Below, in pieces: positions 1 to 12,104 of a DNA stretch of 64,000 bases (its first letter is position 1; every line of letters begins with the position of its first letter). This DNA is from Cololabis saira (lineage: Eukaryota; Chordata; Actinopteri; Beloniformes; Belonidae). The notes under the pieces were generated by a model that worked only from the letters and a program-made list of their open reading frames with translations, was not told the DNA's origin and made no database searches. A program made the translations under genes and the position numbers. The stretch spans positions 29,438,419 to 29,502,418 of the forward strand of contig NC_084592.1 in assembly GCF_033807715.1 (NCBI RefSeq), given 5' to 3'.

Positions 1-3000
1 GTTTTTACTTTACATAACCCATATCTGACAAACAGCACATGCAGCATGATGTCACCAGGATGAATATGGGAAAGCTGGATAATATTTCTTTGATCGGGGT
101 AAGTGATGTCAAAGTATTCTCTAAATTTGAACAGCTCAACACGAAACATCTTTTCAGACTCAGTTAGCCCAAAACAAGGAGACTGGATTATGTTACAACT
201 ACTTAACGCTGTACTAAAATTCAGATTAATTTTAGTCTTAGAAATCCACAGATATAATATGTTACAGGCTGATCTCCAAATAGCATTTTTTGATTTTTAG
301 AAAGCATTTGGTATTTCTTAAGAATACCAAGAAGGTACAAGTTTTTTTTTGTTTTTTTTGGGGGGGTATTGTTATCAAATTACACATCTGTAGACTACAC
401 TATCAACATCTATTGGCATCTATTCACAACCAGTCATATTTTTTTCCTTGTAGATTCACACTCCTATAACAGCTCTTTAGGGTAATTTTTGCAGAATGGG
501 AAGGAATACAGAGTCAATATCCCAAAATGATGCAGCAGCTATCACTACCACAAAACCTTACAAACGTCACAATGTTGAAATGCAACGGCTGATGGCATCC
601 CAAATTAATTCATGAAAAAATGTATTTTCTTCCTGTGAAGATTTGAGGGTTTTTTTTCCACACTGAAACAAAAAGGTAGATATCATCCAACACCTCAACT
701 TTACAATGCACATTACAAGCCACACTTTCCACACCGCTTTTTATCTTTTCTCTCTTTTGTCCTCTACTCACACATGTCCTATGATGATGGACTCCTAGGC
801 ACATCACCCTGTGTAACATCAGTGTGATAATCAATGGCCCTTTCCACTTGTAAAAGCCCTTCCTGGCATTGAACAGATCGCCGGGAAATAAAACCCCACA
901 GAAAGGAAGCCCATAGTAAAGTCCTTAATGACCATAAAGTGTCAGTCCACTGTGAAAGTATACAATCATCTAACCAAGAACAGTGACATGAGAGGTCTCA
1001 ATGCTTCAAGTACACGGATGTAACAAAGCCGTTAAGCCTGAAGAGGGGCCGTATGAGGCAGTCTGAAGAGCCACAGAAAAATTGGCACCGAGGCATCGGG
1101 CATGTTGATGACACTCACTGAAGCAAGGCATTGTTATGATGGCAATCATCATGGTACCGGCTACCTGTACGGATATTACGGGAAAATCCTATTCAGGTCA
1201 GCTGCTCGACTCTTCTTAAAATGGAAAATATTTTTCTGTGCGTGCAATTCCACTCTAAAGCACAAAATCCATGGTTTTGACTTTTTTTTTCCTGGTAAAT
1301 TTTTTCAAGGCTCCTCTGGGCAGCAAGCATTGCAAACAAAAAAGATGCAATTGTTTCTAAATGACAGGAAAAATAAAATGTGACTCCCCCACATGCCATT
1401 AAACTGTCTTGTGTACCAAGAAACAGATGTGCAGCTTGGACATCTTTGGGAGCCTGGAAGCTGGAGGAACGCATGCATCACTTGAAAACAATCATTTTGA
1501 GGGATTCAATCCTGCAGGAGACATTCTTATCATCTTATGAACAACAGTGCAATCAAGACTTACACATGAAGACACGTTGTCTCTACTGGAAAAACAAATG
1601 AAATTGTCTTGGTGAAGTGGTTACAAAATCATCGGTCCCGTCAGCTTTTCCTAATGATTTATGACTTCCAAAGATCTGGATATTAACGCGACACTTTTCA
1701 GAAACATTGAGGTGATCCAGGTTAAGGCTTTAAAGAAAATACATTTCAAATCTAAGTTAGTGAGATGACAATGACTGCCTTCAAGCCAGATTTACATAAA
1801 TGACATCCTTATTTTCTCACACTTGAGAATGCCTGTTCTTCCACTGTAATAATCACTGACGTGCATAAGATACATAGTTTTCAGCACAGGGATATGTCTT
1901 TTAACAACAAAACAAAGCTGATTTCTTTAGTTCTATTTAAGATGCTCTTGAGGGGCGGCAATTGACAATACTGCCATCTGTGTTCTTGTTTAAAAAACGT
2001 TACCGCTGACACTGGAACACAGGGGGGAATTGGCACATCTGCAAAGGATAAACGAAAAATTTTAAATACTTCTTTTAGACAAAATAAAAAAAATATCCTC
2101 AAGCAATGACCATTGAGCTCCAGGCAGTTGTTTTTAGTTTGTTGAAAGCAAAAGGCTTGATCAATGGTCAGTAGAAACCAAAGTAATAACTCGATGAACA
2201 TAATCTTATTGCTGTCCTGTATGTTTAACTGACTTTGTGTTAAACTATATGAGCTACATTTATACTCTCGTACATTTGCACATCCGTCTGTTCTAAACGT
2301 CGTTTCCGTCACTGTCCTGCTTGTTATTTAGCAGAAAATCCACCAGGCGGCAGTGATGAGTCAATACCGCAATTTATTAACAAACAGCAACAGTTTTCTA
2401 TTAATTTAAGCAAAATATTTTTACGATAAACAAATAATACATTTTTGTATTGCCATTCATAGAGATGAGTTGATTGTGGAGGACGTCGGAGAACAGTGAA
2501 CTCATTCATGTTCAATGTTTTATTTGCACTACGCCGAAGGAAACGAAAACAGCTGTGTGAAAGGCAGAGATGTGTGAGACCACTGAACAACGGTCAGTGC
2601 ATAAACACTGAATTCTTTCATTTAATATTACCCAAATTGATGACAAAATGTATCACTATTTCCGAACATTCGCCGGAACGTCTGACATTATGCTTCACCT
2701 TGAACCACCTCATCAGGTGGAGAGGACCGTACTTGTGAGTGATACTGACATAACATAACATTAAGCATATGAGGCTCCATACCAAAAGACAGACCAAATC
2801 AACGCAAGATATGGACAGAAGGCTCCGTCCGTATCTGTTTCAAACGAGAGTATAAATAGACTTTTGGTGTTCCTCTAAAATACTTTGAAAATGTTCATTT
2901 ATCACACAAGTTAACAACTCTGGTTTTAACTCCTTTGTCAAAACCATCTGGTCAGTTTTATTTATAGAGCAAACTGTAAATACATTTAAAAGTTAAGGCA

Positions 3001-4892
3001 GTACAAATATCAATAAACAATCATTACCGCTACTTTTGGAAGTGCTAGCTAGATAAAGATCCATAGCATGAACAATCAAGCTACCCGTAGCCCTAAGATC
3101 CTTTAACCATTAAGCTGACTGTAATTATCTGACCAAATGCTGAGATTTAGGAAGCAACAACCACTGAGCCCGTCAGTATTGGCTCTGCAGTATGCTTATG
3201 CTGGTCTCAACAGACTGACCTCAAAAAAAGGCAGTAAATGGGAGAAGATGATAAATCTTTCAGCGCTTCCATTTAAACTTAAAATACAGTGTTTGTGCAG
3301 ATCTGTCTTGGAGCTTCAGGGTTGAAGATCTTGTTTAGAAAGCAGCAGATATTAGGTAGAGACGGTTTTTGATCCTTCATAACTGCGTGACACACAGATC
3401 CATCAGTATAAACAGTTCTGAGGTTTAACACCTGGTCCTTGTAAATATAAAAAAAATGGAAAAAATAAAACAAAACCAACACACAAAAAATGCAGGAGAA
3501 AATTCCTATGATGCTGCAGTTAAATGGTTGGTCACACAAGCAGGTTGGCTCATCTGAATCTTCGTTCCCCTGCCTTTTTGCAAGCATGCAATTGGATCCC
3601 TGAAATCTCAGTACTGTCACCATTAAAAAACTGAAGGGATGGATGTGGTATCATATTAGAAAGGAGTTCATCCTGTTAAATATGACATTCTTGATGATTT
3701 GGGATGTCATCGTTTGCTGTGCACTGTTTTTATCACAAGATGCGCTGCTCTCGTGCCGTCTTCTGTCAAACGTTAACAGGATCTTTTTGATACAGAATCT
3801 GAACACAACCCTGTGTGCACGGTGACAGAAGCCAGGAAAACGTATACTTCCATCTCCGACTCTGCCGCTCCAGGAGGAGATTACAGTGAGCTGAATAATT
3901 AACGAAAACAAGCTGCCAAACATCAAATATTGAATAGGTGATGTTTATATGCTAACAATTAAGATGGCAAGCGAAGCACTTTCTTGACTAAAGGAGAGAT
4001 CTTGTCAGCCAAATGCATCTCCTCCTACTCTACCTGGAATTTCACTACACTAAGAAGATAGAGGAGTCCTTCTCCCGTGTTTTAAGATATCATGCTGATC
4101 AATTATTAAGCAGGCTAAATTAATAATGAAGGCTGAACAACCACAATGGTGAGACTCTCTCTTGAACTCTCCCATGCTGGGGGTCTTTTTGCAACAGGTT
4201 CTCAGATGCAGTGTTATTGAGCAGATTTCAGCCCAGGGTATTTTAGGTTTAGTTGCTAACAGTGACTAACCACTAAAAATATTCAAGGGATGATTTCAAT
4301 TAAATCAAGTCTTCACAGAGATTTAAAATAAAGACATTTCCAATTCGACAACTTTCACAAACCCCCTTAATACAGCTTATAACTAACTTTAGATCCCTTT
4401 TTGATTAGACTGTGCCTGGACTGCCTTGTCTTTTAATTCATTTTCTGTCCCTGTTTACCATAGGGAGTGTTGACCTGCATGCAAGACAAGTGTTTTTGAC
4501 CACAGCGGTGACAAATCTTGGAAACAGATGGCCAATTCTCCACTGACTTCTGGTGAATCCGTCCACTTGATGGGATTTATGAGAGGCTTTGCATATTCTG
4601 CGCTCATCCCTGTCACTTTAACTATCAAAGCATCACATGGACTTTCAGAGACAACAATAGCAGGGGTTTTCAATGAAGAAGGGATTTTTTCCTAGAGGAG
4701 GGGTTATTCACATAGTGCCACCATTACAAAGTGCTAATCTGTGACAAATATAGAATGAACTTGAACTGACCAAGATATGAAACATTAGTTTTACTGAACT
4801 TTTTGTAAAATCAAGAGATGTAAACCTCTTGTTGATAATATTCACCTAATGACTAGATTGTGACAAAATACCAAACTGATGGCTAACTCGCC

Positions 4893-5465
4893 CATGCATC
4901 TATTTTCTGCCACTTTTTTCTGACACAACTTGAACAGAGATACCTAGACTGCCATCTCACCAGCCATCTCCTCTAGCTCTACCTGGGGAACACCAAAGCC
5001 TTGACCAACCCAATTTAGAGATATAATCCCTTCAGCGAGGTCTTGAACTGTCCCAAGGCCTCTTTCTAACAAGACATTACTGAATCACGCCCCCTGTAAT
5101 CCGTCCTGAACAGATGCCCAAACCACCTCAGCCAGCTCCTTTCAGTGTGGTTCTACTCTAAGCCCGTCCCCATGACTGAGCTCCTCTTCACATGCCTAAG
5201 GGTTCGCCTCACCCCTCTTCAAGGAAAGCTAATTTTGGCAACTTTCATTTGTGTGCTCATTCTTTTATTTACTGCCCACGTTCATGACCATAGGTAAAGG
5301 TTGGAACGGAGATAGACTGGTAAAAAGAGGCTGAGCTCAGCTCTATCGTCTCATTGATAGACAAATATAGCATCCCGCATTACTACAGTTGCTGTCACAA
5401 TCCACCTGTCACTCTTTTCTTCTGTCTAACCCTTTTTTCTTGAACTCCTCCACCTGGGGCCGCCA
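4893..5465 (-). mobile_element. Rex3/RTE-like non-LTR retrotransposon fragment (3' end of ORF)
   Basis: Read on the minus strand, this decayed stretch follows a very common teleost LINE whose C-terminal protein contains blocks like LTYGHELWV, SQLRWFGH and RPRGRPRTRW. The words CTCATGACCATAGGT-like (5282-5296), GATAGACTGGTAAA (5310-5323) and GAACTCCTCCACCTGGGGC (5443-5461) are recognisable in order. Many indels and substitutions make it a dead copy. It is the same family as the 32420-32705 fragment but in opposite orientation. The Rex3/RTE assignment comes from recall of the family's 3' end, not from a search. Confidence 0.7.
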
Positions 5466-6559
5466 GCCATTACCAGTTAACTCAGGTACCCCTCAGGTTA
5501 GCTGTTAAATTCAGTTCAATGCTATGAGCTATATCCAGCATAAATCAATAAGACTACATAAAAAAAACAGAACAGGATGTCTCTAACTTTGACAATATGG
5601 TCATTTAGGGTTATTTTATGTGTAACTCAAAAGTAACCCACCCTTTGCCACTGGAGGCAAAGATAATATTACCTCAAATAATTGTATTGTTAGACATTGT
5701 GTCTCTGAGATGAAACACAGGCTGATTTTCACTCATGTATGGAATTGATGATTGATTGGTCATTTATACACTATGGTGTCTCTTGACTATATTGTATTAA
5801 AGTAGGCCTGTATAGGGTCAAAAGTATCTTCCCGTCCACAGAACCCTGTGGAACTCCATGACAAACTTTTGCACGCATAGAGAGACTTTGAATAACGTGA
5901 TTAAACTGTGAGAACTTTTCTCCTAAAGTAAGGAACGATTTTCCCCAGAAGTAAGGAGAGAAATGTTTCAATAAGTTAACACAATTTCCTGAGATCTTGA
6001 TAAAATGTCTGTGACACACTGTGGTTGAAATACCACAGTGATAAAGCACAAAGCACACTTACAAACCATATCTTCACAGCTCTGTCGATAACATATGCTT
6101 TTTATGTTTTTTATAATGCAATGTTCTGCTGATAAACTTTGGGTTATGGCATTCATATGGGTATTATTTTCTCATGTTCCAACGATCTACGGATTGTTAA
6201 ATACCATTCATGACCCCTGTAGCAAGTTTCCTTGAGCAGGATGATGTGATTAGTGTTGATGCAGTGTCCAAACTCTCCAGATGCCAGGCTGATCAAGTAT
6301 CCTGACCCCGCCTCCACAACTCACAGAACCCAAAGGATTCTATAGCAGTGATTCCATTGCAAGTCGTTCCAAGAATAATGGAAATGGACATCCAGAAACT
6401 CTAATTTTGGCAGGTTTATTTTTATTGTTACAACCATTCCAGCTGTCCATATTTTCATTTGAAAACAAGGAACGGGTCTGCAACGAACTGTCACATTACA
6501 TTCAGACCTTTTGTTTGGATATATGGAATTCTTTTGCAAAAATGTGTGTTTCCATCTCC

Positions 6560-7387
6560 AGGAGCTCTCCGATAATACAGCCATTGTCAGGTGTCTATCT
6601 CAGGGGAACGATGAGTACAGGGACATCATCAACAACTTTGTCGATCAGTGTGAACTGAACCACCCGCACAGCAACCCCAGCAAGACAAAGGAGGAGGTGA
6701 TCAACTTCCGCAGGAAACCACCTTACACTGCACCAGTGAACAGGTCACACAACACATATGCCCTGTACAAGAAGGCCTAGTCATCTCCACTTGTTGAGAA
6801 GACTGAGGTCTTTTGGTGTGTGCAGGTCACTGCTCAGGATGTTTTAATACTGTAGTAGCTTCTTCAATCCATTATAAGGTGATCTGTTGGAACAGTAGAA
6901 GTTCAGAGGGAGACCGAAAAGAGACAAAATAAGGTGGTCAGAGAGGCCGGCTTTGTTCTGGACTGCTCTCTGGACACCATGAGGAGCTGGGTGAGAGGAG
7001 AATGTTGGCCGAGCTGACGTTGATCATGGAGAACCCATCCAACCCCCTGCGTGAGGCACAGAGAGGATAAGAAGCTCCTTCAGTCACAGACTGCTGCACC
7101 GACGATGCAAAAAAAAGAACGCCACTGTCATTTATCTCATATGCCATCAGACTGTACAACAGCATTATGACTAACTCTGGTCCACTATGCTTTGCACTAG
7201 TCACATATTTTCTCCATACTCACTTAACTACCTTTTATATCATTGTGTACTTTGACAGAACTGCAGTGTGTCTATTTCTTATGTCTATTTTTAGCTTATT
7301 TTTATCGTGCTGTTGATAACTCATATTTGCTGCTGCTGTAAGAGGGAAATTTCCCACGAGTGGGATAAATAAGTCTTAACTCATCTT
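6560..7387 (+). mobile_element. CR1/L2/Rex-type LINE fragment: end of reverse transcriptase plus 3' tail
   Basis: Frame 6563-6780 reads SDNTAIVRCLSQGND, then FVDQCELNH and SKTKEEVINFRR. This is the stretch of reverse transcriptase around and after the catalytic YxDD box, with the box degraded to LSDN. From 6780 on, frameshifted pieces continue the same family (LLRRLRSFGVC-like, then MENPSNPL near 7030 and AIRLYNS near 7145). The family-typical 3' end is at 7343-7380, where a GGGAAATTTCCC-type motif precedes GGGATAAATAAG. It is an inactive, 5'-truncated copy in tmeff2 intron 1, antisense to the gene. It is related to the 35.6-38.5 kb element. Confidence 0.8.
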
Positions 7388-8879
7388 ATTAGGTATATTT
7401 TCTATTTTGGAAAACCAATTAGGGCAATTGGAAGAGTAGTGGAAACATACCTGCCAATGTCCAGGTGCTAGACACCACAGGATATAACACAATATCTGGC
7501 AAGAAAATGGCTGCTATAAGTATATAGCTTATCACAATATGTGGCAATCGCATTGCCTTCTTAGATCCTGGCAACTTTACACATTGATGTTTATCCCAGA
7601 GACACAAGGGCATCTCATAATCAAGTCTCTCTCCCTCTGTGCTCAAGATTCATTTAGTGTCTGAATTGTTTTGGAGTCCTCTGTTCTGCCACGGTGAGGC
7701 CTTCAGTAGCATTTTTTTCCACAATATTCACAAATTTTAAATAAAACAGAATAAAAAAATCTCTGCCAAAGTCCGTTTTCAACCCGTCTTCCTCCACAGA
7801 GTAAAACCTTATTCAAAACACATCCGAAGGCAGCACAGCTGAAACTGAAACCTAATTTTCCTGACTGCACTGTCCATAATTGTCTTTGTCTTATCACTAA
7901 AGTGACACTGAACTCATCACCCAAACATTTCCCTTTCAGCATAATTCTCCCTCCACGGAAATGTGTCACGTTAGTGTTATTGAGTGTGATGTGCGGACAA
8001 GAGTGGATAATTATGTCCAGTGCAATTATTGTGAGTTTATTATTGTTATGATTGTTATTATTATTATTAATAATCATAATCATAAAAGGGTCTCATGTTT
8101 AGTTTTTCTGTTGGACATGCCACTTGTCATGGTCTATTGATTCATTGTTTCCAATTGACTCAGGTGCATTTGTATGTGTGCTTTAATGTCTAAACATATG
8201 CACTTAAGCCTTCCTCAAGTGGCGTTGGATAAAAACCATTGCTGAAATGCTGATGGAAGCGCCTCAGGGAGTGGGTGGGAAGGCAAGTGTGTATCTACAC
8301 AGGATGTGCACCATTATCGGTCATTACGTGCGAATCATCATCACCATCAATGGCAGCACAGAGCGATTCACAGCGCAATACCTGATGGGGGATGGAGATC
8401 ATCTGGGGCAGTATCTGGATAAGCATGTGATCAATTACCTAGTTAAAAAACAGGAAAGTATGGTATACATAATATGGAGGAACAAATGAGCTCATTTATC
8501 AAGACTGTCGGCATTTACTGCAAATTCTTGTAAAAAGACTATAATTGTGTCTTTAAACTGAAAATAGCAACAGCCAAGTGAAATGTCACAGCTGAAAACA
8601 CAATAAATATTATAATGTAACAAAACAAAAAGATACCATGGATGACAACAATAATGTTTTGACTTAATTTTCTAATTGGGTGTTTAATTAATTACTCTGT
8701 CATCATAATCAAACTAAATAAATAAAACTTTGACACCCAAATTATCATTTATCGTCTGACTGTCTGATAATTTTTCTTATTGACTAAAATGTAACTTTAT
8801 TACAAAGTCTTAAAAAAATCCAGCAATAAAGGCTGCCTGTCACTATATAAAAGCTTTCTTCTAATGTTGGTACCATATT

Positions 8880-9450
8880 ATTGAGCTGTTTCTCCTTTCT
8901 TTAAAATGCCAAGCGTAATGACGGCCAGCTCCTCGGGTTGCAAATGGCATCATGACTCCATATTGACGTCTGCCTGTTATGAGCTATCATATCGATATTG
9001 CTGCTGCCGTCCGTGAGTGTGTGCGATCGGCTCTGAGCTATTTTAAGGGTTCAGACTTGGACAGGCGACAGGGGAAATATACGGCAGCGCAGTCGGCTGA
9101 TTTACAAAGAGAGGCGAGGCGCTATGCTCTACAGCTCCAGCTCGCTCCGCTCCTTTTATCATTTCGGGCACCAAAAAAGATTAAAAAAAACAACTCGCCA
9201 TATGAAACCATTTTGATTTATAGTGACATCAAGAAAAAGAAAGGCAAATCCCAGCTGCCTTTTTCTAATTTGGTGTCAAAGATGCCTTCACTCTGGGCAT
9301 CACTATTTGTGTTGAAGTTGCACAGACACCACATCCCCAATTATTCCGCGTCTGGTGCCTCTAAATAACTGGCTTTTTGTGGCGTCTCTCCCGAACATCA
9401 TCAGCTCCACTTCCCATTAAAGTGGTCCTTAAAGCGAAGGCATATATTTG
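8880..9450. promoter_or_regulatory. Candidate conserved non-coding element in tmeff2 intron 1
   Basis: This block differs from its AT-rich surroundings: unmutated CpGs (GCGATCGG, GGCAGCGCAGTCGG), a GTAATGACGG and TGACGTC-like site cluster, paired CAGCTC/CAGCTG E-boxes and ATTTATAGTGACATC. Homeobox-like TTAAAA/TAATT words are interspersed. A 129-codon open frame (8979-9368, +) spans it, but its composition (Lys-rich low-complexity middle, no motif) does not argue for a protein. Position about 2 kb inside intron 1 from exon 1 would suit an enhancer. Conservation is not testable here. Confidence 0.35.
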
Positions 9451-10079
9451 AGTGTCTGAAGTGACTAAAAAAAACAAAATAATCAAAAACTCCAACATAA
9501 CATAACCCTTTGGCTTTCTTTTAGACAGCCACGGTTTCCCCTTATATCATTCAGTGAGCTGCTCAGCTTCACAGGGTACTGTGACATCACAAATCAAAGC
9601 AGAATTATTCAGCTTCCTTACTTTTTTGCACACATACTTTCACATCATACTGCATTTCCTTCACCTCTACACAAAGGTGGAACACCCTGCTTGACCAGGG
9701 GTCCAAGTAAAGTGGACTATCTGACTCCGCCCCCTAAAGCCGGTTGCTATAAAGGAAGCTGTTAGAAAATGGTTGAATAAAAGGCTTTTCTACTGCGCAT
9801 TTGTGGTGTTCTGATTAATATGTCACACAAATTCCATTAAAATCTCAACAAATTTTTAAATGACGACATTACGTGTCTCCATCAATGTCTCCTCTTCCAG
9901 ATCAAAAACCCGCCAGGTAATGTGTTTGGGATTGAATTGTTGTCTGTCACACTCGTAGACCAACAAATGGACACGAACAAACCCCGAAAACTCATCTGCT
10001 TTGCAGTGTTGACTTTTTGCAGGCTGGGTGCTCCAAGGCACCAAAACCAAACCCACAAGCGGAAACCTAATGTTGCTTA
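9451..10079. other. Unassigned intronic stretch
   Basis: No recognisable gene or repeat was found. It includes a GACTCCGCCCCCT word (9723-9735), which is common in fish DNA transposons, and a 66-codon minus-strand open frame (9856-10056) without a recognisable domain. It lies between the enhancer-like block and the L1-like tail. Confidence 0.3.
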
Positions 10080-10825
10080 GGTACTTTTACACATATGTTT
10101 TGGGAATGCCCTGGAGTACAGTTGTTTTGGTTACAAGTCACCAAATCTTTATCTAAAATCTTAAATAAGGAGGTTCCATGCTGCCCCGTACTTTGTTTGC
10201 TGAATGATAATTATCGATTCTCGATGTCAATACATGAAAAAAGAATTTGGCTTTCCGGCCTAACTGCTGCTAAAAAAAATATCGGTAGTACGGTGGAAAC
10301 CACCACATACTCTATCACTGGATCACTGGTGGCATCTTCTGATGGATATTTTAACCCTTGAGCTCTCTGTTGCACGGTCTCATGGAGCAAAAGAAAAGAC
10401 CTTAAAATCCTGGTCAGAAGCATCAGAGCTGTGAAGTCTTGCCTATAAGGGGGGGGGGGGGGGTAACGGGGAGGGGATGGTGCAGATCACTCACTGGGGT
10501 GGGAGGGTTTTTCTTTTTGTTTTTGAATTGCTAGTATTGGGATGTGTATGCGAGGGTGTGCGTGTGGATGTGAATGCGTGTTTGTGTGAGAGCGTGTATG
10601 TGGGTCAAGGAGGAGACAGACAAGCATAAATATGTACAGTATATGAAATGTTTAACTGTTGTAATACATTTTTGCCCCTGTTTTTTGCGTTTGTTCTTTT
10701 CAAATGTATAGTGGACATGCTGCTACGACAAAATGTGTAGAGCTGTGCCTGTGACTGCCTGCCCCTTTTTTTTTTTTTTAAAGTTGGCATACAATTAATA
10801 AAAAATTAAAACAAAAAAAAAAAAA
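10080..10825 (+). mobile_element. L1-like LINE, 5'-truncated 3' end with poly-A tail
   Basis: The plus-strand frame at 10080-10361 contains HMFWECPGVQLFWLQV followed by a hydrophobic/charged tail. This resembles the C-terminal zinc-knuckle region of fish L1/Tx1-clade ORF2 (pattern H-hF-W-xC-P-xx-FW). A non-coding 3' region follows, with a 15-bp G run (10449-10463) and a GTGTG-rich stretch, then AATAAAAAAT and a terminal A run (10812-10825). The element ends only about 155 bp from the tmeff2 exon 1 donor and runs antisense to the gene. It is clearly 5'-truncated and inactive. Confidence 0.72.
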
Positions 10826-10974
10826 GCAGCCACTTTGAGGGGCCACAGGAGCTCTAATAAACTTTGATCCAGTCACACCGCTCTATCAATCTTGTAGGAC
10901 TTAGTTGGTGAGTTTTGCATCTATATAAAGGGGGAAAAAAACGTAGTTGATATTCTGTCTCGTTGAAACAGAGT

Positions 10975-11345
10975 CTCACCGGAGCAGTTCCAGCCGGTCG
11001 GCGTCTGGCAGTCGCTGAGGGAGGAAGGAAATGCGCGCAGCTGCTCCACAGGTAAAGCGGCGAGGAAGGAGAAGAGGGTGATCCGGAGCCAGCAGCGCCC
11101 CGCCGTCCCGCTCCAGCGGCGCGACCGCCGGCGCTCCTGCAGCTGGCTCGGACCCATGGCTCACTGGCCGCGGCCGCGGCCGCGCGGCGCTGGCACACAG
11201 ACGCGGACGCGCAGCTCCGATCCCGACAGGTTCAGCGGGGCGCCTACACGCCACAGGGAGACCATGTTCCGAGCGAGACCGTGAGCCCCATGAAGCAGCT
11301 GCTGCCCCCCCGGTGAACACGCTGGCCGAGATCCGAGATCCGAGG
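10975..11345 (-). promoter_or_regulatory. tmeff2: CpG island over tmeff2 exon 1 and 5' leader
   Basis: This is the only strongly GC- and CpG-rich block of the window apart from parts of transposable elements. It includes a GGCCGCGGCCGC run near 11168 and repeated GCGC/CCGG words. It covers the start codon and the sequence just upstream on the minus strand, as expected for a vertebrate CpG-island promoter with dispersed start sites. I see no convincing TATA box upstream of the ATG; the TATAAAG at 10923 lies inside the intron and is not a promoter for this exon. The transcription start cannot be fixed from sequence alone. Confidence 0.75.
10980..11157 (-). CDS. tmeff2: tmeff2 exon 1 (coding part), transmembrane protein with EGF-like and two follistatin-like domains
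   Basis: First coding exon of tomoregulin-2, a type I cell-surface protein whose ectodomain (two follistatin modules and one EGF-like module) modulates growth-factor signalling. Seen: an ATG at 11157 in a strong context (GCCATGG) opens 59 codons. They give a basic N-terminus, a hydrophobic signal-peptide core (residues about 22-38, WLRITLFSFLAALP) and then AFPSSLSDCQTPTGWNCSG, which matches the start of mature vertebrate TMEFF2 with about one substitution as I know it. The exon ends at 10980 in a phase-1 donor (G|GTGAGA), splitting the final Gly codon. TMEFF1 lacks this motif, so the paralogue is clear; which teleost duplicate (a or b) is not. The follistatin, EGF, membrane and tail exons should lie at lower coordinates beyond position 1: I looked for the follistatin cysteine pattern on the minus strand of 1-10900 and did not find it. 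Confidence 0.93.
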
Positions 11346-11360
11346 GAGGCAGCGGTCAAA
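11158..11360 (-). other. tmeff2: tmeff2 5' leader with overlapping upstream ATGs
   Basis: On the coding (minus) strand, two ATGs lie upstream of the main start, at 11359 and 11198. Both are out of frame with it (the three starts occupy three different frames) and both stay open past the main ATG to the end of exon 1. If the transcript starts upstream of 11359, both are overlapping upstream ORFs that would lower translation of tmeff2. Upstream ORFs in the human TMEFF2 leader have, as I recall, been reported to control its translation during eIF2-alpha phosphorylation. Leader extent is inferred. Confidence 0.5.
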
Positions 11361-11680
11361 ACCAGCGGGCGGATGGAGGAGGTTGGGTGGGATGATGGAG
11401 TGAGTGAGTGAGGGGGGGAGAAAAGTTAAGCCAGGCAAGCAAGAGGACTTGCGTGCAGAGGAGGAGGATGCTCAAGGATGAGGAGAGGGGGAGATAGGAT
11501 GGGGGGAAAGAAAAGAAAGGGGTGATTAAAAAAGAAGGCAATAAAACTGCAAAACTAATAGGGTGTAGCCAGAGTATCCCACGGGCAGCGTTGGAAATAC
11601 AATCCACGGGTGAGACGAGCCGCGGTCCTCCCGTTCACTCTGCAGCCTGTCTGTCTGTGTGGCGTTCAGAGTCCGCTGCG

Positions 11681-11763
11681 CTTCTCTCTCCCTCTCTCTC
11701 TCTCTCCGTCTCTCTCTCCCTGTCTCTCTCTCTCCCTCCCTCTCTCTCCCTCCCTCTCTCCCC
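11681..11763. repeat. CT/GA microsatellite upstream of tmeff2
   Basis: Interrupted CT/CCT tract on the plus strand, hence a GA-rich purine tract on the tmeff2 coding strand, about 530 bp upstream of the start codon. Such GA tracts can bind GAGA-type factors or form triplexes in promoters; that is inference. Confidence 0.9.
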
Positions 11764-12104
11764 AGCAGCTGGTTATGATCACGTGGATATGATGGTGGAG
11801 GGAGGGTTCGCCCCTCAGCAACAATTAGAGCATCTTATTGGTGGAAAAACTAAAAGACAAGCACACAGCAGAGCTGGAAAAAAAGCAGCATATTCTACTC
11901 GAAATAAAAGTAGTTACTTTCATTTGATTTCCCCTTATCTACAAGTACGACTTTGAAAAGCCACTCAGGTAAAAAGTACTTAATTTAAAGGCTAATTATA
12001 ATTATCCCTTTTTCCTATTTGAAGGCACACTATGCAAAGCCATACACTATGGGCCCCTTACTACTAAAGGGGGGGCAGCATGTCACAAGAGTGTTAACTC
12101 CTAA

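Larger units (their letters stand above)
1..10979 (-). other. tmeff2: 5' part of tmeff2 intron 1
   Basis: This is everything downstream (minus strand) of the exon 1 donor at 10979/10978. No follistatin-domain exon was found, so the intron probably continues past the window, consistent with the very large first introns of this gene in vertebrates. Positions 1-4892 show only AT-rich unique-looking DNA with short T or A runs (for example 343-367). 5471-6559 and 7391-8870 also hold nothing I can name, apart from a short ATT-rich run near 8035-8075. No RNA gene was seen. Confidence 0.8.

Noticed and set aside
8979..9368. 129-codon plus-strand open frame as a gene
   Set aside because: No domain, no splice context, Lys-rich low-complexity middle; better explained as non-coding, possibly regulatory sequence.
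9856..10056. 66-codon minus-strand frame as a tmeff2 exon
   Set aside because: No follistatin or EGF cysteine pattern and no fit with the expected exon 2 sequence.
10976..11359. 127-codon minus frame as the tmeff2 protein
   Set aside because: It overlaps the true exon in another frame; the real frame is fixed by the signal peptide plus the conserved SDCQTPTGWNCSG motif and the donor site.
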